DNA of 10,675 nucleotides from Burkholderiales bacterium. Its GTDB lineage: Bacteria > Pseudomonadota > Gammaproteobacteria > Burkholderiales > Burkholderiaceae_C. The stretch is from the NCBI GenBank assembly GCA_028869035.1, contig JAGWTL010000074.1:1-10675 (forward strand), written 5' to 3'. Made by a program: the position numbers and the translations under genes. The notes below the pieces were generated by a model. It ran no database searches. It saw only the letters and a list, made by a program, of their open reading frames with translations, and was not told where the DNA came from. Positions 1-6,352 of the stretch are shown in pieces. Positions within the stretch are counted from its first letter, which is position 1; each line of letters starts with the position of its first letter.

Positions 1-350
1 TGAGCCAGGTCGGCGAGGCCATCACGAGCATGGACCAGACCACGCAGCAGAACGCCGCGCTGGTGGAAGAGATGGCCGCGGCAGCCAGCAGCCTGAAAAC
101 CCAGGCCCAGGAACTGGTGCAGTCGGTGGCGGTGTTCAAGCTGGCCGACGGCGCCGCCGCGCCCGCATCTGCCGGCGCGCCACCCAGACTGGCCGCACGA
201 CCGGCGCCGCGCGCAGTCCCGGCGCCCACACCCGCTCCGGCCCCGGGCGCGCAGCGGCGCCTGGTCGCGCCGGCAAAGCCCAGGGTGGCCCCGCCTGCGG
301 CACCCGCCAAATCTTCCACCGGTGCCGACAGCGACTGGGAAACCTTCTAA
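1..350 (+). CDS. Methyl-accepting chemotaxis protein, C-terminal end (5' truncated by window)
   Basis: Reading from base 3, the protein begins SQVGEAITSMDQTTQQNAAL and continues VEEMAAAASSL. This is the end of the signalling-domain coiled coil of methyl-accepting chemotaxis proteins (MCPs), which relay ligand binding to the CheA/CheW kinase complex at the inner membrane; the second adaptation helix carries the methylatable Gln/Glu residues. After it comes a flexible tail of about 70 residues rich in Ala and Pro, and the protein ends in DWETF and TAA. That terminus matches the NWETF pentapeptide by which E. coli Tar and Tsr tether the methyltransferase CheR and methylesterase CheB, so this receptor probably takes part in adaptation itself. 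The ligand-binding and transmembrane parts lie upstream, so the stimulus cannot be named. The stop is 4 bp from the end of convergent xerC. Confidence 0.93.
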   Translation, partial: SQVGEAITSMDQTTQQNAALVEEMAAAASSLKTQAQELVQSVAVFKLADGAAAPASAGAPPRLAARPAPRAVPAPTPAPAPGAQRRLVAPAKPRVAPPAAPAKSSTGADSDWETF

Positions 351-354
351 GGCA

Positions 355-1308
355 TCAAGTCTTCTTGCTGCGCGCGCGCGGATGCGCCGCGTCGTAGGCC
401 CGCGCCAGGTGCTGGAAGTCGAGCCGTGTATAGACCTGCGTGGTGCTGATGTTGGCGTGGCCCAGCAGCTCTTGCACCGCACGCAAATCACTGCTGGACT
501 GCAGCACATGGCTGGCAAAGGAATGGCGCAGCATGTGCGGATGCACCGGCGTGGCCAGTCCCGCCTGCAGGCTGCGGCGCTTGATTCGCAACCAGATCGA
601 CTGGGGCGTGAGGCGTGTGCCCTGGCGGCCCGTGAAAAGCGCCGCCTGTGCGGCCGGCGCGCCTGTGCTGGCACGCAGCTGCAGCCAGTGCTGAAGGGCC
701 GCCATCGCGGCCGAGCCCACCGGCACGCTGCGCCGCTTGCCGCCCTTGCCCAGCACGTGCGCCTCACCGGCCCGCAGGTCGATCCAGCCACGTGCCGTGC
801 CACTGGCTGCCACGTCCAGGCCCGTCAGCTCGCTCACGCGCAGGCCGCTGCTGTAGAGCAGCTCGACCATGGCGGCGTCACGCGCCTCCAGCCAGGGATC
901 GCTCTCTTCGGCACGGAAACCGGCCAGCTGCACCGCATCGTCGACGCTCAGCGCCTTGGGCAGGGGCTTGGCCGCCTTGGGCGCGCGCACGTCCTGCACC
1001 GGATTGCTGCCGACCAGACTCTCGCGCCCGAGCCAGGCATAAAAGCCGCGCCAGCCCGACAGGACAAGCGCAATGCCACGGCCGCTGCGGCCGCCGCTGT
1101 GCATCTGCGCAATCCAGCGCCGCACATGCGCGCTGTGCACCTGGCGCAGAGGCACTTTGGTTTCAGCCGCGAAGTCGGCGAGCTTGCGCAGGTCCAGCGC
1201 ATAAAGCTCGACGGTGCGCTGCGCCAGGCGTTTCTCGACCCGCACATGCTCCAGATAGCGTTCGACCAGAGCGAGGTCGTCGGCCGCGAGCGCGACGGGC
1301 TGGGCCAC
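355..1308 (-). CDS. xerC: Tyrosine recombinase XerC
   Basis: A 317-residue tyrosine recombinase of normal XerC length. With XerD it resolves chromosome dimers at the dif site near the terminus, under FtsK control at the septum. The N-terminal SAM-like core-binding domain spans about 10-97 and the catalytic domain about 115-305. All active-site residues are visible: R157 (SSGLRVSEL), K188 (LGKGGK), H258 and R261 (HPHMLRH), H284 (LLGHANISTTQ) and the nucleophile Y293 (VYT). The chosen start is GTG, 3 bp after the DUF484 stop; a GAGG Shine-Dalgarno sequence lies across the last codons of that gene, so translation is probably coupled. The dapF-DUF484-xerC order is conserved in gammaproteobacteria and betaproteobacteria, which identifies it as housekeeping XerC and not a mobile-element integrase. 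The yigB gene that follows xerC in E. coli is absent here. Confidence 0.96.
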   Translation of the reverse strand: MAQPVALAADDLALVERYLEHVRVEKRLAQRTVELYALDLRKLADFAAETKVPLRQVHSAHVRRWIAQMHSGGRSGRGIALVLSGWRGFYAWLGRESLVGSNPVQDVRAPKAAKPLPKALSVDDAVQLAGFRAEESDPWLEARDAAMVELLYSSGLRVSELTGLDVAASGTARGWIDLRAGEAHVLGKGGKRRSVPVGSAAMAALQHWLQLRASTGAPAAQAALFTGRQGTRLTPQSIWLRIKRRSLQAGLATPVHPHMLRHSFASHVLQSSSDLRAVQELLGHANISTTQVYTRLDFQHLARAYDAAHPRARSKKT

Positions 1309-1311
1309 GGT

Positions 1312-2010
1312 TTACCTCAGCGGCGTCAGCGCCGCGCTCGCCACCTCGGCGATGCGCGCGAGGAACTCCGTGCCCATGGTGCTGGTGTAGCGCTGGGCAT
1401 CGGGCGAGGCCAACACCAGCATGCCGAAGGCCGGGTTATTGCTGCCGGCCGCGCCCAGCGGACGAGAAACGGAAACCGCGTCCGCTTCCAGAGGACGCAG
1501 GGGCAGCAGAGCCAAAGAGACGGCCTGTGAGGGATGGGCCAGCCAGGCGGTGGCTTCGAACCCGGAATTGACGCCGCAGAAAGGCTCGCGCAGCGAATGG
1601 GCCAGCAGGCGCGCGTCCTCGCTCACACCCTGGGCGAAAGCGGAGCCGGCATGGGCGGGCGCCACGTCCCAGACGCGTATGGCAACCTGCGGCACGGCGA
1701 ATTGCAGTTGGATGGAGCTGGCCACCGCCTCGGGAATCGCTGCCGGCTCCTGCACCAGGAAGAGGTCACGCGCCCAGCACAGCATGCGGTCCGACAGCGC
1801 CAGGTTGTCGCTGCCGTGGCGGATCATCTCGATCAGGCGGCCTTCGAGCATGCGGATCTTCTCGCGCAGCATCTCGGCCTGGCGCTCCTGCAGGCTGACG
1901 GTGCGCCGGCTGTGCGGACTGATCAGACGCACGGCGGCCAGCAGATCGGCCTGGCGCTCGAAGAACTCGGGGTTGTCGTGCAGGTAATTGGCGATGTCTT
2001 GTTCGGTCAT
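1312..2010 (-). CDS. DUF484 family protein (YigA-like, GAF-like fold)
   Basis: A 232-residue protein of the DUF484 family, whose E. coli relative is YigA. The N-terminus (residues 1-30, TEQDIANYLHDNPEFFERQ) and the helix at about 38-65 (SLQERQAEMLREKIRMLEGR) are the family signature and probably form a coiled coil. The remainder, about 75-225, looks like a GAF-type sensory domain and ends with the family motif FGMLVLASPDAQRY...MGTEFLARI. It has no membrane segment or signal peptide, so it is likely cytoplasmic. Its molecular function is not established. It lies between dapF and xerC: the stop codon of dapF is 15 bp upstream, and its own stop is 3 bp before xerC. No clear Shine-Dalgarno sequence precedes the ATG (the spacer is C-rich), so its translation probably depends on ribosomes arriving from dapF. 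Confidence 0.9.
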   Translation of the reverse strand: MTEQDIANYLHDNPEFFERQADLLAAVRLISPHSRRTVSLQERQAEMLREKIRMLEGRLIEMIRHGSDNLALSDRMLCWARDLFLVQEPAAIPEAVASSIQLQFAVPQVAIRVWDVAPAHAGSAFAQGVSEDARLLAHSLREPFCGVNSGFEATAWLAHPSQAVSLALLPLRPLEADAVSVSRPLGAAGSNNPAFGMLVLASPDAQRYTSTMGTEFLARIAEVASAALTPLR

Positions 2011-2025
2011 AGCTGGGGGCTGGGT

Positions 2026-2889
2026 TTATTTCAATACGGGCACGTCGACTTCGCCCTGGAACACGGTGGTGGCCGGGCCGGTCATGAAGACCGGCCGACC
2101 CTCGCCAGCCCATTCGATGGTGAGCACGCCGCCGCGGGTCTGCACGTCCACGCGTGCGTCGAGTTGCCCCAGGCGGATGCCGGCCACCACGGCCGCGCAG
2201 GCGCCAGTGCCACAGGCCAGGGTTTCTCCGGCGCCACGCTCCCAGACGCGCAGCTTCACATGTGCCCGATCCAGGACCTGCAGGAAACCGGCATTGACGC
2301 GGCGCGGGAAACGCGCGTGGCTTTCGATCAGGGGCCCCTGCGCATGCACCGGGGCCGTTTCCACATCGGTCACCAGTTGCACCGCATGCGGGTTGCCCAT
2401 GGAAACCACAGCCACCGCCACGGCGGCAACGCCCAGGTCCAGCGGCCAGGTCTGCCAGGGGCCTTGCGGCCGGGGCGTGAGGCCGGCGCCGTCGAAAGGG
2501 ATGCGCGGCAGTTCGAAGATGGGCGCGCCCATGTCCACGGTGACGCGGCCATCGGGCGTGAGACGGGGTTCGATCACGCCGCCCAGCGTTTGCACGCGCA
2601 GGCTGTCCTTGGCCGTCAGGCCCTGGTCGCGCACGAAACGTGCGAAGCAGCGCGCGCCGTTGCCGCACTGCTCCACCTCGGCGCCGTCGGCGTTATGGAT
2701 CACGTACTCAAAATCGACGCCGGCCGCCGGGGCCGGGCGCACGGTGAGGATCTGGTCGGCGCCGACGCCGAAGTGACGGTCGGCCAGCCAGCGGTACTGG
2801 GCGGCGGACAGGCCGAAACGGCCTTGCGTCTCGTCGAGCACCACAAAGTCGTTGCCCGCACCCTGCATCTTGGTAAAGCGGATACGCAT
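2026..2889 (-). CDS. dapF: Diaminopimelate epimerase DapF
   Basis: A 287-residue enzyme that converts LL-diaminopimelate to the meso form in the cytoplasm, the penultimate step of lysine synthesis and the source of the peptidoglycan cross-linking residue. It is PLP-independent and uses two cysteines as acid and base. Both are present: C75 in EQCGNGARC and C226 in LACGTGACA. Other signatures are the N-terminal GAGNDFVVLD (10-19), HNADG (65-69), MGNPH (164-168) and ERGAGETLACGTG (217-229). The length is typical for the family. ATG at 2887-2889 gives the canonical MRIRFTKMQG start; no good Shine-Dalgarno sequence is visible, and an inverted repeat abuts the start codon. It is the first gene of the dapF-DUF484-xerC operon and is transcribed divergently from the gene at 2972. 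Confidence 0.98.
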   Translation of the reverse strand: MRIRFTKMQGAGNDFVVLDETQGRFGLSAAQYRWLADRHFGVGADQILTVRPAPAAGVDFEYVIHNADGAEVEQCGNGARCFARFVRDQGLTAKDSLRVQTLGGVIEPRLTPDGRVTVDMGAPIFELPRIPFDGAGLTPRPQGPWQTWPLDLGVAAVAVAVVSMGNPHAVQLVTDVETAPVHAQGPLIESHARFPRRVNAGFLQVLDRAHVKLRVWERGAGETLACGTGACAAVVAGIRLGQLDARVDVQTRGGVLTIEWAGEGRPVFMTGPATTVFQGEVDVPVLK

Positions 2890-2907
2890 GGCGGTAAATT
2901 ATCCGCC
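2890..2907 (-). promoter_or_regulatory. Inverted repeat and possible -10 directly upstream of dapF
   Basis: On the minus strand the 18 bases before the dapF ATG read GGCGG-ATAATTTA-CCGCC: a 5-bp inverted repeat around an AT-rich core containing GATAAT, a possible -10 hexamer. If it is the -10, transcription would start almost at the ATG and the message would be nearly leaderless, which fits the missing Shine-Dalgarno sequence. No convincing -35 hexamer was found at 16-18 bp. The alternative is a hairpin that would mask the start codon. Both readings are inference from sequence. Confidence 0.3.
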
Positions 2908-2971
2908 GTTTCAAGGCGTATCCTTGAGGCTGTCCGCTTCAATTCACTCACCCACTCACGAGAAAACAACG

Positions 2972-3517
2972 ATGCGCCTGCCCGAATGGACCCCCGAACG
3001 CAAACCCCAGCCGCAGGAACTGGTGGACGCCATCCTGGCGCGCCGCGGCGGCACGCTCATCAACCTGGACAAGGCCCTGCTGTGGAGCGAACCCCTGGCC
3101 CGCGGCTGGAACACCTACCTCAAGGCCGTGCGCAGCGAGCTGCCCACCAGCCTCAAGCTGCGTGAGCTGGGCATCTGCACCGTGGCCCTGCTGACCGGCG
3201 CCAGGTACGAGTACCACCACCATGCCCCGGACTTCCTGGGCGCCGGCGGCACGCAGGCCCAGCTCGACGCCCTCAACGCTTTCGTCAAGATCGATCCACG
3301 CGGCGTCCCGCGCGATCCCTCCTTGAGCGAACTGGAAACGCTGGTGATCCGTTATGCCGCGCAGATGACGCTGGACGTGAAGGTGAGCGACGAGGTGTTC
3401 GACGCCCTGCGCCGGCATTTCAACGAGACCCAGATCGTCGAGCTGACCAGCGCCATCGCCACCTACAACATGGTGGCGCGGTTCCTGGTGGCGCTGCAGG
3501 TCACACCGGAAAATTAG
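2972..3517 (+). CDS. Carboxymuconolactone decarboxylase/AhpD-fold family protein
   Basis: A 181-residue protein of the carboxymuconolactone decarboxylase (CMD)/AhpD fold, an all-alpha family that includes gamma-CMD decarboxylases and AhpD peroxidase partners. The core signature is LRELGICTVALLTGARYEYHHH (residues 63-84): a helix followed by E-Y-H-H-H. This matches the E-x-x-H arrangement of CMD-like members. The redox CxxC of AhpD is missing; the only cysteine is C69. Peroxidase activity of the AhpD type is therefore unlikely and the substrate is unknown. The start at 2972 was chosen because the open frame upstream runs into the dapF promoter and start region; a weak GAGAAA lies just before the ATG. 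The gene diverges from dapF across 82 bp, and the next gene, a Bug protein, is convergent, so it appears monocistronic. Similar proteins often sit beside aromatic or halogenated compound genes, but no such neighbour is visible here. Confidence 0.82.
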   Translation: MRLPEWTPERKPQPQELVDAILARRGGTLINLDKALLWSEPLARGWNTYLKAVRSELPTSLKLRELGICTVALLTGARYEYHHHAPDFLGAGGTQAQLDALNAFVKIDPRGVPRDPSLSELETLVIRYAAQMTLDVKVSDEVFDALRRHFNETQIVELTSAIATYNMVARFLVALQVTPEN

Positions 3518-3638
3518 CTCCCCCCCAGGCTTCGCTCCCTTCGTTCGCTACGCCACCCCCTCAGGGGCAACGCCAGCAGCCCGGCCAAGCCGGTTCTGCG
3601 GCGTTCCGCACAACATCACGAAAGCGTCTGCGACTACA
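3518..3638. repeat. Hairpin-rich intergenic element between convergent genes
   Basis: This 121-bp gap between two convergent genes is unusually structured. It has a TTCG-rich stretch (TCGCTCCCTTCGTTC at 3532-3546), then CCCC-TCA-GGGG (3557-3567), CCGGC-CAA-GCCGG (3581-3593) and TGCGG-CGTT-CCGCA (3597-3610). No T-tract follows the stems on either strand, so it is not a textbook intrinsic terminator, though it may help end both transcripts. From memory, similar C-rich, TTCG-rich and GGGG-containing intergenic sequences recur in Comamonadaceae genomes, which would make it a REP-like repeat. Only one full copy is in the window; a 15-bp segment recurs with one mismatch at 9622-9636. Confidence 0.5.
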
Positions 3639-4622
3639 TCAGTCGGGTTTGATGTCGTTGTCCTTCACGACCTTGGACCAGATGTCCATCTGGCGCTCGA
3701 TGAAGGCCTGCCCGGCCTGCGACGTGCCGCCCAGCACATCGATGCCCTGGCTCTCCAGCCGCTTGGCGACTTCGGGGTTCTTCATGACCTTGTTGATGGC
3801 GTCGTTCATGCGCTGCACGATGGCCGGCGGTGTCTTGGCCGGCGCCAGCACAGCCCACCAGGCGGGCGCGTCGAAGCCGGCAAAGCCGCTCTCGGCAATG
3901 GTCGGCACATCCGGCAGTTGCGGCGCGCGCTTGCTGGTGGTGACGGCCAGTGCCCGCATGCGCTTGCTGTCCACGTGCGGCTTGACCACAAACACCGAGC
4001 CGATGGCCAGCGGCACGTGGCCGGCGACAGCATCGTTCATCAGCGGGCCGCCCCCCTTGTAGGGGATGTGATTGAAATTCATGCCACCGTTCTTGCCCAG
4101 CAGGGCCATGGCGAGGTGGCCCAGGCTGCCCGAGCCGATGGAGCCGTAATTCGCGCCCTTCGCACCCTTGGCGGCCGCCACCACGTCGGCGAAGGTCTTG
4201 AACTCGGAGCCGGCGTACGTGGCCAGCACCATGGGCGAGGTGCCGAGGACGATGACGGTGCTCAGGTCCTTCTTCGAGTCGAAGGGCAGATTGGGAATCA
4301 GGCTGGGGTTGACGCCATGGGTATCGAACACCACGGCAAAGGTGTAGCCATCGGCCGGCGCCGCCGCGACCGCCGCCGCACCGATCGAGCCGGAAGCGCC
4401 CCCCTTGTTGTCCACGATCACGCTCTGCCCAAGCTCCTGCTGCAGGTACGGGGCCAGCAGGCGCGAGACCTGGTCCACCGAGCCACCGGGCGGGAACACC
4501 GCCACCAGCTTGATCGGCTGCTTGCTCGGCCAGTCCTGCGCCAGCGCGCCCTGGCATAACAGCAGGCCTGCAGCGCCGGCCAATGCCAGCAACAGGCGCA
4601 GGCAAGTTCTTTTTTGCATCAT
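3639..4622 (-). CDS. Bug family periplasmic solute-binding protein (TctC-like)
   Basis: A 327-residue extracytoplasmic binding protein of the Bug (Bordetella uptake gene)/TctC family. These are Venus-flytrap proteins that bind carboxylates and other small organic anions. A Sec signal peptide spans 1-28 (KR near the N-terminus, a Leu/Ala core, ALA before Q29). LLLC at 20-23 does not fit a lipobox, so a soluble periplasmic form is expected. Family signatures are IKLVAVFPPGGSVDQVSRLL (37-56), VIVDNKGGASGSIGA (68-82), HIPYKGGGPLMNDAVAGHV (185-203) and LPDVPTIAESG (236-246). Two adjacent ATG codons (4620-4622 and 4617-4619) follow a strong GAGGAG; the first was taken. No TctA or TctB membrane partners are nearby, as is usual for the many orphan Bug genes of Burkholderiales. 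The ligand cannot be inferred. It diverges from the gene at 4657. Confidence 0.93.
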   Translation of the reverse strand: MMQKRTCLRLLLALAGAAGLLLCQGALAQDWPSKQPIKLVAVFPPGGSVDQVSRLLAPYLQQELGQSVIVDNKGGASGSIGAAAVAAAPADGYTFAVVFDTHGVNPSLIPNLPFDSKKDLSTVIVLGTSPMVLATYAGSEFKTFADVVAAAKGAKGANYGSIGSGSLGHLAMALLGKNGGMNFNHIPYKGGGPLMNDAVAGHVPLAIGSVFVVKPHVDSKRMRALAVTTSKRAPQLPDVPTIAESGFAGFDAPAWWAVLAPAKTPPAIVQRMNDAINKVMKNPEVAKRLESQGIDVLGGTSQAGQAFIERQMDIWSKVVKDNDIKPD

Positions 4623-4656
4623 GGTGTCTCCTCGTTGTGTCGTGCAGAATCGTTCC

Positions 4657-5577
4657 ATGGTAAGCCCAAATCCCGCAGCGTCCACCCCGCACGAACCCCA
4701 ATCCGGCCTGCTGGCCGCGCCACCCTGGCAGCATGGGCAGGCCGTGGCCCTGCTGCCCCATGTGCTGCGCCTGACCGCGCCCAACCCCGGCCTGATGACC
4801 GGCCCGGGCACCAACAGCTACCTGGTCGGCGAGACGGCCACGGGCTGGACCGTGATCGACCCCGGCCCCGACGACGCGGCGCACATCGAGCGCCTGTGGC
4901 AGGCCGCCGGCGGCGACATCCGCCTGATCGTCTGCACCCATTCACACGCTGACCACGCCCCGGCCGCACGGCCCTTGCAAGCCCTGTGCGCGCAGCGTGG
5001 TGGCAGCAGGCCACCGGTGCTGGGCCTGCCCTCGGCCCCCACCGCCAACGCCACCAGCCACTTCGTGCCCGACCGTGCGCTGGCCGATGGTGAACCGCTT
5101 ACCCTGCACGCCGCGCAGAGCAAGCGGCGCCACACCCTGCAGGTCATCCACACCCCGGGCCATGCCGCCAACCACCTCTGTCTGCTGCTGGCACAGGACG
5201 GCCTGCTGTTCTCGGGCGACCACATCCTCAACGGCAGCACCACGGTGATCAACCCGCCCGACGGCAATATGACGGCCTATCTCGGCGCACTGGATGCGCT
5301 GGATGGCGCTTGCGCGGCGCTCGGCCTGGGCTACATCCTGCCGGCGCACGGCCACGTCATGGACAACGCGCGGGGAGTCATCGCCAAACTCAAGGCCCAC
5401 CGGCTGGCGCGCGAAGCCAAGGTGCACGCGGCCATGCAGGCCCGGCCCCAGGGCACCCTGGACGACTGGGTGGTGCTGGCCTATGACGACGTGCCGTCCA
5501 GCATCTGGCCGCTGGCCAAGCGCTCCCTGCTGGCCCATGTCGAACGGCTGCAGTCACAAGCCGGCGGTGCGCCATGA
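4657..5577 (+). CDS. LACTB2-like metallo-beta-lactamase-fold hydrolase
   Basis: A 306-residue metallo-beta-lactamase-fold hydrolase. The zinc-binding set is complete: H95, H97, D99 and H100 (CTHSHADHAP), H169 (HTPGHAANH), D188 (FSGDHIL) and H231 (LPAHGH). The N-terminal NPGLMTGPGTNSYLVG (43-58), PPDGNM (200-205), and a C-terminal winged-helix-like region (about 240-300, ending SSIWPLAKRSLLAHV) place it near the LACTB2 branch and not among secreted beta-lactamases; there is no signal peptide. Human LACTB2 is a mitochondrial endoribonuclease; bacterial members are largely uncharacterised, so an RNA substrate is possible but unproven. The ATG at 4657 was preferred because homologous sequence begins about 20 residues later; no Shine-Dalgarno sequence is obvious. 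An in-frame ATG at 4621 would overlap the start of the Bug gene. The stop overlaps the next gene's start by ATGA. Confidence 0.88.
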   Translation: MVSPNPAASTPHEPQSGLLAAPPWQHGQAVALLPHVLRLTAPNPGLMTGPGTNSYLVGETATGWTVIDPGPDDAAHIERLWQAAGGDIRLIVCTHSHADHAPAARPLQALCAQRGGSRPPVLGLPSAPTANATSHFVPDRALADGEPLTLHAAQSKRRHTLQVIHTPGHAANHLCLLLAQDGLLFSGDHILNGSTTVINPPDGNMTAYLGALDALDGACAALGLGYILPAHGHVMDNARGVIAKLKAHRLAREAKVHAAMQARPQGTLDDWVVLAYDDVPSSIWPLAKRSLLAHVERLQSQAGGAP

Positions 5578-6290
5578 ACGAGCCCGTCCGCCTGTCCAAA
5601 CGCGTGGCCGCCCTGCGGGCCTGTTCACGCAGCGAGGCCGAGCAGTACATCGAAGGCGGCTGGGTGCGGGTCGATGGCCGGGTCGTCGAGGAACCGCAGC
5701 ACAGGGTGCAACACGAGCTGATCGAGATCGACCCCGCGGCCCGGCTGACGGAACTTCTGCCGGTCACGCTGCTGCTGCACAAGCCCGCCGACCAGGCCTC
5801 GCCGCAGCAACTGCTGAACGCGGCCGGCCATAGTCGCGAAGACCCCAGCGGCATCCGTCCGCTCAAACGCCACTTCCACCATCTCACCTGCGCCACCCCG
5901 CTGGAGCCCGCGGCCAGCGGCCTGCTGGTCTACACCCAGGACGGGCGCGTGGCGCGCAAGCTCGCCGATGACGGGCGGGTGATCGAAGTGGAAGTGACGG
6001 TCGAAGTCCGGGGCGAGGTCTCGGCCGCCCAGCTGGCGCTGCTCATGCGGGCCACCGACGAAGGCGGCCGGCCGCTGCCGCCGATCAAGGCCAGCCTGAA
6101 CAGCAGCCAGGCGGGCCGCAGCAAATTGCGCCTGGCCATCAAGGGCATGCATGACGGCCTGATCGCCTACGTCTGCGAACGCGCCGGCCTGCAGATCCTG
6201 GCCATGAAACGCATCCGCATCGGCCGCGTGCCCATGACCCAGCTGCCCCCCGGACAGTGGCGTTACCTGCAGGCCCACGAGCGCTTCTGA
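5574..6290 (+). CDS. S4-domain pseudouridine-synthase-like protein with degenerate active site
   Basis: A 238-residue protein laid out like the RsuA/RluB/RluE/RluF family: an N-terminal S4 RNA-binding domain (about 5-50, RLSKRVAALRACSRSEAEQY then GGWVRVDGRVV), a linker, a synthase-like domain (about 63-215), and the family C-terminus RIRIGRVPMTQLPPGQWRYL (213-232). The active-site motifs are altered. The catalytic GRLD reads TPLE (108-111, Asp to Glu), although the following ASGLLVYTQDG (114-124) aligns well. The conserved Tyr of the KTYLV-type strand is V141. The EGRNRQVRRM-type motif reads KGMHDGLIAYV (190-200). It is therefore probably not a normal pseudouridine synthase, and may be an RNA-binding pseudoenzyme. 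I recall Burkholderiales relatives with a similar PLE...ASGL motif, which suggests a conserved subfamily and not decay. ATGA coupling to the upstream hydrolase implies joint expression. Confidence 0.85.
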   Translation: MNEPVRLSKRVAALRACSRSEAEQYIEGGWVRVDGRVVEEPQHRVQHELIEIDPAARLTELLPVTLLLHKPADQASPQQLLNAAGHSREDPSGIRPLKRHFHHLTCATPLEPAASGLLVYTQDGRVARKLADDGRVIEVEVTVEVRGEVSAAQLALLMRATDEGGRPLPPIKASLNSSQAGRSKLRLAIKGMHDGLIAYVCERAGLQILAMKRIRIGRVPMTQLPPGQWRYLQAHERF

Positions 6291-6314
6291 CGCCCTCAAA
6301 CGCCTGGGCGGCGC

Positions 6315-6323
6315 TGCTAAACT
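6315..6323 (+). promoter_or_regulatory. Possible extended -10 upstream of the DUF898 gene
   Basis: In the 62-bp gap between the S4 protein and the DUF898 gene, TGC-TAAACT gives a TGn-extended -10-like element about 30 bp before the ATG. No good -35 hexamer is present. If real, it would let the DUF898-M48 pair be transcribed apart from the upstream pair. An AAGGAG ribosome-binding site follows at 6343-6348. Confidence 0.28.
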
Positions 6324-6352
6324 GCCTGCGCAACAACACGACAAGGAGAGAC

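Noticed and set aside
370..380. Alternating GC run (possible Z-DNA).
   Set aside because: Only 11 bases, inside the xerC C-terminal codons, and expected by chance at this GC content.
355..1308. Tyrosine recombinase as an integrase marking a mobile element.
   Set aside because: Its position after dapF-DUF484 and full XerC features mark it as housekeeping; no attachment repeats or phage genes are near.
322..3165. Long plus-strand open frames opposite xerC, DUF484 and dapF (402 and 543 codons).
   Set aside because: They are low-complexity His/Arg/Gln/Ala-rich shadows caused by high GC at third positions of the minus-strand genes, which have clear family motifs.
4653..4670. Signal peptide for the MBL hydrolase.
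   Set aside because: The N-terminus MVSPNPAASTPHEPQ has no hydrophobic core; the protein is probably cytoplasmic, so it was not called a secreted beta-lactamase.
3634..4941. A 435-codon minus-strand frame overlapping the Bug gene.
   Set aside because: The true Bug frame carries the signal peptide and family motifs; this frame shows none and spans the divergent promoter.
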